Shown in pieces: positions 53,457 to 62,764 of a stretch of 64,000 nt of DNA. Both the position numbers and the translations under genes were made by a program. Below the pieces are notes generated by a model. That model was not told the DNA's origin and made no database searches. It saw nothing but the letters and a program-made list of their open reading frames with translations. Every line of letters begins with the position of its first letter. Position 1 is the stretch's first letter. Source of the DNA: Hanleya hanleyi (Eukaryota; Mollusca; Polyplacophora; Lepidopleurida; Hanleyidae); assembly GCA_036873755.1 (NCBI GenBank), contig JAVTVY010018717.1, forward strand, positions 1 to 64,000. Direction: 5' to 3'.

Positions 53457-54271
53457 GTCTGGTTATGGGTTCATGCCAGATTTGTCCCACCAGAAAGGTC
53501 TGCAGATACAGAATGTCATTATGAAACTTTGTTCTAGTTAGGTTTGAGCCTTAGTTAATGTGTTTGATGGGTGATGGGTTCATGCCAGAGTTACATGTAA
53601 CTTACATATACAGGGTTTTGATACGAGGATCAGTGCATAAAATTGTTGGTAGCATGCCTGGCGATAGGTTCATGCCAGGATTACGAGTTTGCTACTCATA
53701 CAAGGAAGAACTGATAATTACGGGTTTCTGTTTAGTGCATAAATTGTTTGCAGCTTATCCCAGTGTCTGGTTATGGGTTCATGCCAGACCCCCTTTTTGG
53801 TTTGCATAGCATGTATTTCGGATCCGATCATGGGTTCATGTCGGGTCATATTGTTCTGGGTACTTTGTGTTGTTACTTGTAGGAGAGAAATGGTTTCCGA
53901 TTAATTTCTAACTATAGCTGGGGCTAATTGTATTTACTTGTTGGGAGTGATTCGCAACTCTAAGCTAGTCAACAATCGTTGATGGTCATGGGTTCATGCC
54001 ATCATTCACTATTTAGACTTGTCAAGTTGGATAGCGTGTATTTCGCATTGCAGGGTTAGTTTGGGTTACCATATAAAGCTTGCAGTACAGGGGCATTCCG
54101 ATCATGGGTTCATGTCGGATCATATTGTGGCTGGTACTTTGAATTGTGTTATACAACAGAAATGGTTTCGGAGTGTTTTCTAACTACAGCAGTAGCTAAT
54201 TATGTTGACTTTTTGTGAGAAACTCAATGCTCTAGTTAGCAATCATTAATGGTCATGGGTTCATGCCATTA
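53457..54271 (+). repeat. Array of eight hairpins with constant apical 13-mer and covarying stems
   Basis: The 13-mer (variants of TCATGGGTTCATG) occurs at 53463, 53572, 53662, 53771, 53828, 53986, 54102 and 54253. It is flanked by complementary arms in seven of eight copies: GTCTGG/CCAGAT, CCTGG/CCAGG, GTCTGG/CCAGAC, GATCCGA/TCGGGTC, TGATGG/CCATCA, TCCGA/TCGGA, TAATGG/CCATTA. Copy 2 (53572) has lost its stem. The apical part can itself pair as CATG-GGTT-CATG. Spacing 57-153 bp. Lies between the recombinase gene and the terminal repeats. Confidence 0.88.
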
Positions 54272-54370
54272 TTTGCTATTTAGCCTTGTTAATAATAAGC
54301 AAATTTGTTCTTTTCCTTGGGTGCAAGGATCAATTGTATATGCCTATGCAGTTCAAAGAAAAAGCATGGC
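53821..54370. repeat. Diverged tandem duplication (about 274-bp unit) carrying hairpins 5-6 and 7-8
   Basis: Units from about 53821 and 54095 share CATATTGT..CTGG.TACTTTG, GAAATGGTTTC, TTTCTAACTA and the two hairpins each. An older, shorter duplication (AGTGCATAAA.TTGTT) relates hairpins 3 and 4. Confidence 0.75.
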
Positions 54371-54451
54371 ATCGACTATGTTGCACTTCTCATTCTGGAA
54401 GTTTTCCACATTTGGCGTAGTTTTTTCGCTGTGTGTGTATCGGTCTTTATT

Positions 54452-54510
54452 ATGGGGCTACCTCCCACAAAGTCTGAAGGACATGTGGGAGGTGGTGGCG
54501 CGTAGCCCCA
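54452..54510. repeat. Long imperfect hairpin at the B1 repeat start
   Basis: ATGGGGCTAC...CTCCCAC pairs with GTGGGAG...GTAGCCCCAT across a short loop, straddling the start of the B1 repeat (54489). Confidence 0.7.
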
Positions 54511-54731
54511 TTTCATGGCTGATATATAGACATATATATTTACTAAACACTAAAGTTATCTAATTTATAGTATGGTACACATTCTTTACCTTCGCGGTTC
54601 ATTTGATGTACACCGCGTTATCATGAATATAAACCGTCACACAGTGGCCTAAGATCTACGCCATTCAATGTGTTTGTATTATTCCCTTTAACGTATTCCT
54701 TTTATTTATTCATCAGGGCTAGAACATAAAT
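54489..54731 (+). repeat. Direct repeat B1 (243 bp) of YR retroelement 2
   Basis: Starts GAGGTGGTGGCGCGTAGCCC and ends GCTAGAACATAAAT. Repeated at 55063-55305 with about two mismatches. Direct repeats enclosing an A2 segment at the 3' end are the layout of Ngaro/PAT-type YR retroelements. Confidence 0.88.
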
Positions 54732-55062
54732 TCGATTTACACCTCGAGTGTAAATTTATTTATGGGCATAGCGGGTCAAACCGAGTTAGCTCCCCTGCTC
54801 TAGCTCCCGCGTCTTTTCGGTTGCTTGGCGGATAACAGACGAAAACTTGAAGCTGTTCTTCTTGTGTGCTCTGAAGATTCAACGGTATATCCTTTAAAAA
54901 TTAAGTTTATCACCCGCCTCCGTCCCCTTAGCCCCTCCTGGCTTCCAGCTTGGGTAGTGTGATTGAATGATAATTGTATTGTTTCTTTTTGAATTTCTGG
55001 CTCTTTTTCAGGTGACATCAGTCCTATCGGTTGTGTTCCCAGCCTCCTTGGAGATCGGATGA
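54732..55062 (+). repeat. A2 segment (331 bp) of YR retroelement 2
   Basis: Sequence between B1 and B2. In Ngaro/PAT elements a copy (A1) should form the 5' end; none was seen between 49400 and 51190. Confidence 0.6.
54735..54755. promoter_or_regulatory. Palindrome at the B1/A2 junction, candidate recombinase site
   Basis: ATTTACAC-CTCGA-GTGTAAAT: two perfect 8-bp arms around 5 bp, four bases after B1 ends. Tyrosine-recombinase crossover sites commonly have inverted arms around a short core; assignment here is inference from position. Confidence 0.45.
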
Positions 55063-55305
55063 GAGGTGGTGGCGCGTAGCCCCATTTCATGGCTGATATA
55101 TAGACATATATATTTACTAAACACTAAAGTTCTCTAATTTATACTATGGTACACATTCTTTACCTTCGCGGTTCATTTGATGTACACCGCGTTATCATGA
55201 ATATAAACCGTCACACAGTGGCCTAAGATCTACGCCATTCAATGTGTTTGTATTATTCCCTTTAACGTATTCCTTTTATTTATTCATCAGGGCTAGAACA
55301 TAAAT
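55063..55305 (+). repeat. Direct repeat B2 (243 bp) of YR retroelement 2
   Basis: Second copy of 54489-54731; its end coincides with the start of unrelated sequence (ACTTCCTAA and the MITE), so it probably marks the element's 3' terminus. Confidence 0.85.
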
Positions 55306-55314
55306 ACTTCCTAA

Positions 55315-56963
55315 GGGGTCACGTCCAATCGATCGAGACGGTTTCTCGATAAACGAGTAAAACCGATAAATATCTCGTCTCGAAGGGTCCCGGTTTATCT
55401 CTATCGATTGTTGTCCCGGTTTGCTCCCGGTTTTCTCTCGAAGTAAAAGTCCATCTCGATCCCTCTCGAAATAAATCGACTTGCTTCGAGAATGGAATCG
55501 AGATGCCTTCAAATGAAGGTTTGAACCATTCGGAAGGCGTATCCTCGCACTGTTACTTATCTGTGGCAGCGAGACTAATCTCGGCGAGTACATATGCATT
55601 AAGCCATGAATAATGAAGTACATTAAACATGATTCTTTTAACATTATTTTGTTTTTTCGTCTCCAGATCTGTAGTCGCATACTTGCTCTGGCAGCGCAAT
55701 TTTTATGTATGGAAAGGAAATAAAATCACCAATTGAATTACATAAGTTGGCTCATTATTGGTAAGTGTAAATTATTTCGAACCTGTTGTAGAATTTGAAT
55801 AACTTTATGAGATATGTCCAGGAACTGCGAATTGAAATAAATTCTACAAGTCTGGAATAAAATTCCATATGTTCTTCTGAAAGTATATCAGAATGGGAGA
55901 TTTTCGTTGATATTACTTATTTGATAGGATCTTGACTAGGATCTTGATAGGTTTATCAACATAAACGCGCGATCGAAGTGTTTGAGCATTCCCTATATGC
56001 TTTGCTCAATGACAATTAACACGTGATATTGTTGTAGTAAAATGTACATGAACGTGGATTTAAAGCTTCATTGCACTCTGAATTTGGCGCTAACTACTTT
56101 CATTATTTGATTAATTTGCTAGACACATGAAACTAACAATAAATAATAGAACGTGAGTATTTTATCAAGCCCCGCTAAATGTGTTTTTCTCCCCAGTTTT
56201 TCTTTCAAAGTAATTAACCCCTCTGTCTCTTCGCTGTTGTTTCAAGCCGACGGTTTTCACAGACCGAATGTGGTGAGAATTATCAACACCTCTAGTACCG
56301 ATTGTCATTAATTCCGCCAACCTCTACCAGGCAAGCTTATATGAGAAACAAACTTTGTTGATATAATCTCCTTACTTGAACTATATCTCAAGACAGTAAT
56401 TCTCAGTAAAATGAAATCTGCAATGAATAATTCAAAACTATAAAACGAATTATACACCGAGATTAAAACACCGGTCAAACACTTCATTTTGCGGTTGAAA
56501 CGATCCATGTTTGGTTTTAGAACAATTTTATGGAACAATTATTATCGAATGATTCCAAATCATTATTATTCAGATTATATCCAGTTGATGTGTCATTTAT
56601 TCCGCGCCGAATATTAGTCAGATATAATTTATATGGATAAATGAAATGTTTTCTTTCAATTGGATTCAGGAAACATCATGAAGATCATGGATATATCGAT
56701 TTTAGGCTGCGATATACTTATAGAGCGATCGCCCCCAAAATATGATACAAAAAACGGACATACAAACCGGGACCCCCTTCGAGATTACCGATCAATTTCG
56801 AATCCATCTCGAAAACCGGAACGTTTCGATCGAGATAGAACCGGGAGCAAACCGGGAGACGTCGTCAGGGGTCCCGGTTCTGCTCTACAGGTTTCAGCCG
56901 AGAAATTTCTCGACCCATCTCGAAGGCATCGAGAAATTGCCTCGATTAATTGGACGTGACCCC
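55315..56963. mobile_element. Harbinger-like MITE (1649 bp, TAA target duplication)
   Basis: Terminal inverted repeats begin GGGGTCACGTCCAAT and end with its complement. Both ends are flanked by TAA (55312-55314 and 56964-56966), the 3-bp TWA duplication of PIF/Harbinger. Subterminal regions on both sides are rich in CTCGA and CCCGGTTT motifs and are imperfectly inverted over about 200 bp. No transposase frame; non-autonomous. Confidence 0.75.
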
Positions 56964-56981
56964 TAACCTTAGTTGGATTCG

Positions 56982-57410
56982 TCATGTCGGAGGCGCCCGT
57001 ATCAGTCGGATTTTGATGGGAATCTTGTTCAAGAGGTATCGGTCCTGCATGAAGAGGTCTGCGTGCAGTCGACCGATGAGATCGACCGAGCTGCCGTTCG
57101 CAGTGAAAGCCGTCCTTTTGTTATATCCCGCATTGTTCTCCGTGCCCATGTGCTCGGCTGTGTTTCGGTAGAATAAAGCGGCTGTCAGCTGAGATTTTTT
57201 AACCTCTCGTCCATACGACAACAGCGTCTCGATGTAGGCTCGACAGGGGTACGTGTTGGTCGAGTCACTGATGAGTTTGTAGCTGAGAAACATATCCACC
57301 TGTTGAAACATAGAGTGCAGCCAGAGATTCGACGGACCCACCGTTGCACGGTCGAAGATTCTGGAGCCATCCCCATTGACGATGTGGGCTTTCACATACA
57401 AGTACGTATG
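56982..57410 (-). pseudogene. MCP: Polinton 2 major capsid protein, middle part
   Basis: Open 140-odd codons matching 43780-44200 of Polinton 1 (HTYLYVKAHIVN, NLWLHSMFQQVDMFLSYKL, YPCRAYIETLLSYG, RLHADLFMQDRYLLN). It keeps the frame across the point where Polinton 1 is shifted. It ends abruptly at about 56985 near the MITE; the C-terminal half of the protein is missing. The N-terminal piece lies beyond the Penelope insertion. Confidence 0.83.
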
Positions 57411-57418
57411 GGTACATT

Positions 57419-58073
57419 CCACACCTAAATGATGTGCGGCTAAAACAGGCGTGGGTTCGGATCTTCGGCCATAAATAGATGTAAAATCTTTAACAAAAAC
57501 CCTGTAAAAGTATATATTTTCTAAATGGGCACACTCGTGTCATTATTTCAGGAGACTTGTGAGCTATTGAAATTGAAAAGGAAATACGTCCAATCCTCCT
57601 TGAACCTTCTTCAACTTTTCTGAAAAACTCCATAAAATATATGAAAATGTGTCAAATTCTACCCGCAACCCAGAGAAAACGTACGAAATAATTTTCTTCT
57701 TATGTATGTTAAAGTGTTTCCCGTCCAAAGGACAATTTAAAATGGCGAAAAAACCAGGGGGTCGACCTACTCGTTTTTTGTAAAATTTTATCGCCATAAA
57801 GGAATCTTCATTTTCGCTTCCCGAAAAAGTGCGGATTTTGGCCCTCCAGATATTCAATTCCGGACACGATTAACTCTGTAGTGGCGAGTGGGTGCGATCA
57901 ACAAGCAATTGTTATAGCGTCGTTTGGAGAAATGGTTACGTCCAGCAGGATGATACTATAGATATCAGTTAGTAGAAAGGTAAGAAGAATTACCATGCTG
58001 TCAAAATCGGGCGACCTTCCTTATTATAAAGTTAGGGAGGGCCCACTTTTGCGAAACCGTGTGGAGTGCACCC
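57419..58073 (-). repeat. Penelope-like element direct repeat U'
   Basis: Near-identical to 60178-60828 with small indels (for example GTGTCAA near 57650 and loss of TTGCAAGTG near 58060). No coding content; no hammerhead-ribozyme core could be identified with confidence. Confidence 0.85.
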
Positions 58074-58842
58074 TTAAAGGCTAGGGGTTTTCTCAAAATT
58101 TCTGATCTCAAGGCTATGACAATCTGGGAGTGTTTGCGAGTTTCTTGGTATGCGACACCTGCTTGTAGTATGCAGTTTTATCGGATATCCCGTCAATCAC
58201 TTTCCCCCTACCCCATCTTTGGTTTTGCGACTTTTGCTGAAAAATCACTAGTTTACGAGCTCAATAAGAATATCATAGCAGTATGCATTGACCGTGACGA
58301 CCAGACCCATGTACAAAGATCGGGAGTGATGACCAACTTTCGAATGAGATATGAGGAGCAAAATAAACGCAAAAATAACTGAAATTCGAGCCAAATTGTC
58401 AATAATTTTTCATTCCGACTTTTCCAAAAGGTTGGGGGGTGGGAGCATAAACTTCGAGATAAAAGGGACAAAACCAGAATAATACGCCCTCATTCACTTT
58501 AGATCAGGGTGTTGGTGTGAGCCGTAATTAATCAATTTGACATTCACATTGACAATAATAGGACATACAGGTCACTAATCGTAACATATATTCCTAACCA
58601 AGGGGAGGTAATTCTGTATAGAGCTAAATAGCATATATGCAAGGCCAATGCAATCATACCATGTCGTATGCATAAGATCGAAACATTTCTGACTAAGATA
58701 AATGATTTTTATGATCCCGTTTCATATCAAGTCATTACAAGGTCCGAATAAGCGCTTTTAACGAGTGTAGTGTAGGAGGACATACGATATTTGGCATACT
58801 CGTGTATTATAACCGCGCAATGGAGCCTACATTACGGGTGCA
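58074..58842 (-). other. Segment W of the Penelope-like element
   Basis: Between the RT 3' region and repeat U'. No coding sequence recognised. If the insertion is a head-to-tail partial tandem, W is the 5' end of the downstream copy. Confidence 0.45.
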
Positions 58843-59232
58843 TTACAAGCGTCTAATCCGTCATTCATAATTCAGCCGTCGTCCATTAGAGAATATCCGC
58901 GTCCATAATCCAAAGACATATTCCATATAACAGTATTAGCATCAAATTCAAAAAGACATAGCATACATAAACATAGGCTTGTTTCCTGCAAGAGAGAAGC
59001 GGTCAACAGTTTTCAATGATGCCGGCAAGACATCATGATGTTCCGAAAATATCAAATCCGTATCGCTGATCAGTATTCTTAATCCATAATATTCGTTGTA
59101 AAGTCGTCATCTAAAGAATGATGTATCTCAGTCACGCTTTGATTGTGGCTGTTCATATGAGTACCATGAGGATCTTGAAGTACATGGGTTCATACGGCCC
59201 CTAGCCCCGGGTTAAGCGGAATTAGACACAAG

Positions 59233-60232
59233 TTACGAAACATAGCGCCATAGATCTTGCACGCTTCGTTCGTGTTTTGCTCTCAGGCGTTTGATGGAAT
59301 AGCCTTGTTTTATAAGTTTCTGCAACAATGTTTTGTGACGTTGATTAAAATCGTCAAATTTAACACAGGATCTAGCAAATGCTACTAAGCGAGATATGTA
59401 TACGCCATATGCAGGTCCCACTGGGATATTACTGTCCAGAAAGGGATAGTTTACGATGTCGAAATTGTAATCATCTCTTTTGTCATAAAGTCGACGATAG
59501 AAAATGCCCGCTTCATTTTTATAGAGATATAGATCTAAATATGATGTGCCTGTAGGGCTGTCTGTAGTTTCCTTCAAATCCGGTGAAGGTGGATATATAT
59601 CCTTCACTGCGTCATTTATCTTATTATCCACAGCGAGAAGATCGTCTATATAGCGTTTGGTGAATAAGAAGGAACGGGCTTTGAATGGATCGGTTTTTGA
59701 AAGCGCCTGCTTATAGTCATATTCATAAGAGAACAGATACAGGTCAGCCAACAGGGGTTCACAATTAGTACCCACTGGAATACCTATATGCTGCTGATAT
59801 ATTGTGTTGCCAAATTTCACATAGATATGTTTAATGAGAAATTCAAGCAACTCTATAAACAAAGAAACATCCCATGAATGATATCTCTTGTATGTAGTAG
59901 AGCTAAAGAATGCTTTATGGCTTCCGACATTAATATATCTACGATCAGTTTTCTTGAACACAGATACTATTAAGGAACTTAGACGGTCAGTAAGGTCCTG
60001 ATGAGGGATTGTAGTATAAGAGAGTCGAGAAATCCCATGTGGATACATGTCTGTACGGTATGTGACCTTTAGCATCAAGTTCTTCGGTAAGACATTTTGA
60101 GTTTTTCAATATCGACATACATTCAACGCCAGAGTTCTTAGAAATAGTGGCGCAATACCTTTCCCAAAATGCTTTTACCACACCTAAATGATGTGCGGCT
60201 AAAAGCAGGCATGGGTTCGGATCTTCGGCCAT
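59233..60232 (-). pseudogene. Penelope-like reverse transcriptase (N-terminal part missing, one frameshift)
   Basis: A first frame (60232 down to about 60015) ends in the motif A start (STWDFSTL), where one base is gained. The second frame runs from there (YTTIPHQDL) to TAA at 59233. Motif B is GIPVGTNCEPLLADLYLFSYE, read here as GIPVGTNCEPLLADLYL, and the catalytic motif is FTKRYIDDLLAVDN (YIDD). The C-terminus ends DLWRYVS. These motifs fit the Penelope-like RT group common in aquatic invertebrates. The protein is much shorter than complete members; the missing 5' part may lie in W or outside, possibly with an intron. Confidence 0.78.
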
Positions 60233-60828
60233 AAATAGATGTAAAGTTTTAACAAAAACCCTGTAAAAGTATATATTTTCTAAATGGGCACATTCGTGCC
60301 ATTATTTCAGGAGACTTGTGAGCTATTGAAATTGAAAAGGAAAGACGTCCAATCCTCCTTGAACCTTCTTCAACTTTTCTGAAAAACTCCATAAAATATA
60401 TGAAAATTCTAGCCGCAACCTAGAGAAAACGTGCGAAATGATTACTTCTTATGTATGTTAAAGTGTTTCCCGTCCAAAAGACAATTTAAAATGGCGAAAA
60501 AACAGGGGGTCGACCTACTCGTTTGTTGTAAAATGTTATCGCCATAAAGGAATCTTCATTTTCGCTTCCCGAAAAAGTGCGGATTTTGGCCCGCCAGATA
60601 TTCAACTCCGGACACGATTAACTCTGTAGTGCCGAGTGGATGCGATCAACAAGCAATTGTTATAGCCTCGTTTGGAGAAATGGTTACGTCCAGCACGATG
60701 ATACTATATATATCAGTTAGTAGAAAGGTAAGAAGAACTACCATGCTGGCAAAATCGGGCGACCTTCCTTATTATAAAATTAGGGAGGGGCCACTTTTGC
60801 GAAACCGTTGCAAGTGTGGAGTGCACCC
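60178..60828 (-). repeat. Penelope-like element direct repeat U
   Basis: Upstream copy of the about 650-bp repeat, directly preceding the RT region on the - strand and abutting Polinton capsid sequence at 60830. Confidence 0.85.
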
Positions 60829-60829
60829 G

Positions 60830-60946
60830 ATGTGCTAAATCCATCTAGGCCGTATCCGCATTACTGATGTTGAACTCGATGGGCCCTGTTTCGTTGATGC
60901 TGGAGAGTGTTAGTCGAAGGACAGGACTCTGCGTGGATTAAGGACA
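60830..60946 (-). pseudogene. MCP: Polinton 2 major capsid protein, N-terminal piece
   Basis: ATG at 60946 with MSLIHAESCPSTN, then a deletion of about 80 bp relative to Polinton 1, then the segment equivalent to 43712-43778. It is cut by the Penelope-like insertion at 60830. Confidence 0.75.
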
Positions 60947-61302
60947 TGTTTAAGAAAAGATATCCCGGGTATTTGACGTGCGTCGTCGCTGGGTCGGTCG
61001 TCGCCTGTGCGCGGTCTCGGCGGTGCAGGTCTTTTATTCCCTACGGTGCGTTGTGCTTTGGCGACCAACAAACCTCCTGCTTCTTTGGCTCGGCGTTTCA
61101 AGGATTGTTTGGGTGCCGCACCGCCCAAGACATCACCGGCGACTTGCAGTCCAATGCGTACCGCTTGCTTGCCGATCGCTTTAACCCCACGCCCATAACC
61201 TCGTTGAATGCGTGTACCTGCAAAGACCGGAAGGCCACCCCCGGCCTGTTGGGTATAATAGTCCATATAGCTGCGTGCATCGCACTCGTAAGGCAACTTC
61301 AT
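60910..61302 (-). CDS. pX/VI-like small basic protein of Polinton 2
   Basis: 130 codons from ATG 61302, which overlaps the minor-capsid stop as TAATG, as in Polinton 1. MKLPYECDARSYMDYYTQQ, LPVFAGTRIQRGYGRG, GKQAVRIGLQVAGDVLGG and KRRAKEAGG, then an Arg/Pro-rich tail. About 15-20 codons are missing after RGYGRG compared with 43300-43350. The last 20 codons run into the capsid gene start, so the native stop is lost. Confidence 0.75.
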   Translation of the reverse strand: MKLPYECDARSYMDYYTQQAGGGLPVFAGTRIQRGYGRGVKAIGKQAVRIGLQVAGDVLGGAAPKQSLKRRAKEAGGLLVAKAQRTVGNKRPAPPRPRTGDDRPSDDARQIPGISFLKHVLNPRRVLSFD

Positions 61303-61883
61303 TACACAAAGTTGGGAAAACGTGCTTGTCGAAAATGAAGTGTGACCACCACTTTCCCAATCTCGAATGCCAGAGGTTGTCCGGTGTCATCCCTTATATC
61401 GATGGTGATGGTACTGATGTCAGTTTGTCGCACCGATAGATAGAGTACGTGGTTAAAGCTCTGTTTGACTTGATCTCCGTGGTCCCCTTGCACTGATCAG
61501 ACGCGGAGCAGGGGCGCATCGATATCGCCTGCAGTGTGACCATCCACCACATTCGAATAGACATATAGAGTCCATACAAGCCAGCCTTAAGATCCAGCAT
61601 GATCTTCCCCCGGAGCCGTCTGGGCCCGACATAGTTATCCGTCTCCAGTGCACACAGTTCCTTCGACGTCTTGCTGAAACGTACGGTCACATTGCTCTGG
61701 AGAATGATCAGGAACTTGTGGTTCCACTCGTGGTACTCCATCTGGTTTGCAAACGGGAAGATATTGATTCCTTCAGGAGTCGAGCTCTTCATTAGGTTGT
61801 GGCAGCTGCGTGACATAATGGGCCAAGGTGTTGTTGGGAAACATCGCAGCCGAGCTGTTACTGGGTAGGGTGAGGTAAAACAT
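61302..61883 (-). pseudogene. mCP: Polinton 2 minor capsid protein (deletions, frameshifts)
   Basis: ATG 61883 starts MFYLTLPSNSSAAMFP. About 150 bp of the following region are missing and the frame changes repeatedly. Recognisable later parts are WNHKFLIILQSNVTVRFSK, LDLKAGLYGLYM and, in the last frame, QSFNHVLYLSVRQTDIS and VVVTLHFRQAR to 61302. Confidence 0.75.
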
Positions 61884-61984
61884 AGCGACTGAGCTTTCCT
61901 GCTTCCGCTCCCGGTTTTAATAGTTGTCCCTCGCCTTGGGCGCTTGTACCCGGCGTCGTGATCGTAGCGGTGTCTTGCTATGTG

Positions 61985-62764
61985 TCATAGATCTTGATGA
62001 ACGTAGTTCCAGGGGGTGGTGTGGTAAAGGGGGTGAAAAAGATGGTGCCCGCCGTTGTGGTGTTTGTGTGGTGACTCCGGTTCCCACTCGGCTTCCCAAG
62101 TCTGTGGCGGTTGCGTCTGTCGTTGTGCACGTATCGGCGATTGCTGGGTCCGCTGCATCCAGGCCCAGCGCTGGGGATTCCCCACCAATTTCTGTGGTAC
62201 ATGCATGTCTTTCAAGCCTTGATCAAAGATCTCCCATCCTCGAGGATCCATGCGCGATCTACGTTGACGCATTAAGTCATTCACTAAATCCGTCATGTGG
62301 GTACCGGGGACGACCTGATTCTGTACCAGTAGTTCGCCTTTATCATTCCAAGTCATGTTAGGATTATCTTTCGCCCGTTGTAATACCAGGCCAGCTTGTC
62401 TCTTGAATGATGCAGGTACACTCTTTAAGACTTCATCTTCGACCCACTGTGAGGCTGTGGGTGGTACACCTGGCAATGGTGGATGTTGGAGCGGTGCTGA
62501 GGTCGGCGGTGTGTCACGTGGTGGTGGTGGTGGTGCTGGGGTAGAGACGGTTTTGTATTGGTCCATGAACGTCATGTACCGCTGAAGCGTCTCATTGTAC
62601 TGTTGTACTTTCTCACTCTCGCTTAAGCCCGGTCTTTGTAAGATCTGACGCATCTCTTCTTCGAGGGTGTTTATCGTCTTCACCGTAGGTGGGATCGGAT
62701 ACGGCGATTGGAGGTTTTGAAGGAGTAGTGGTTCGATGAGGACCATTTTTTTCCTGTGGTTCAT
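61985..62764 (-). CDS. Conserved Polinton structural protein, intact (259 aa)
   Basis: ATG 62764 (MNHRKKMVLIEPLLLQNLQ), uninterrupted to the stop at 61985. Helical N-terminal half with GLSESEKVQQYNETLQRYM, Pro-rich linker (about residues 75-105), second domain with MTWNDKGELLVQNQVVPG, DLVNDLMRQRR and GWEIFDQGLKDMHVPQKLVG, and a Gln/His-rich tail. Full-length homologue of the frameshifted gene at 41545. Function unknown; always beside capsid genes here, hence probably virion-associated. Confidence 0.8.
   Translation of the reverse strand: MNHRKKMVLIEPLLLQNLQSPYPIPPTVKTINTLEEEMRQILQRPGLSESEKVQQYNETLQRYMTFMDQYKTVSTPAPPPPPRDTPPTSAPLQHPPLPGVPPTASQWVEDEVLKSVPASFKRQAGLVLQRAKDNPNMTWNDKGELLVQNQVVPGTHMTDLVNDLMRQRRSRMDPRGWEIFDQGLKDMHVPQKLVGNPQRWAWMQRTQQSPIRAQRQTQPPQTWEAEWEPESPHKHHNGGHHLFHPLYHTTPWNYVHQDL

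Larger units (their letters stand above)
49845..55305 (+). mobile_element. Tyrosine-recombinase (DIRS/Ngaro-like) retroelement 2, RT deleted, intact recombinase
   Basis: Order: unassigned 5' part with an 83-bp tandem repeat, gag-like ORF (51186), RNase H end (52147), tyrosine recombinase (52473), hairpin array (53457-54271) and a B1-A2-B2 split-direct-repeat end (54489-55305). The 5' limit is inferred from a 25-bp direct repeat (49820-49844 and 55305-55329); the A1 repeat expected at the 5' end was not found. The RT core is absent. The recombinase is uninterrupted. Confidence 0.72.
57411..60829 (-). mobile_element. Penelope-like retroelement inserted in the Polinton 2 major capsid gene
   Basis: On the - strand: U (60828-60178), RT region (60177-59233), D (59232-58843), W (58842-58074), U' (58073-57419). 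U and U' are direct repeats of about 650 bp, ending at the same GTGTGG. Direct flanking repeats around a single RT ORF are typical of Penelope-like elements, which insert as partial tandem copies. Host sequence resumes at 60830; only ATG is duplicated at the flanks. No GIY-YIG endonuclease was recognised. Confidence 0.75.

Noticed and set aside
55276..55680. Minus-strand 134-codon frame in the MITE.
   Set aside because: Overlaps the terminal inverted repeat, shows no transposase motif and starts outside the element.
57419..58073. Hammerhead ribozyme, expected in Penelope-like direct repeats.
   Set aside because: A GCTGGACGTAAC segment on the - strand recalls part of the core, but no CTGANGA-GAAA pair with matching helices could be found by eye.
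59175..59200. CATGGGTTCAT in the Penelope-like 3' region as a further member of the hairpin family.
   Set aside because: No complementary arms flank it; treated as a chance match to the apical motif.
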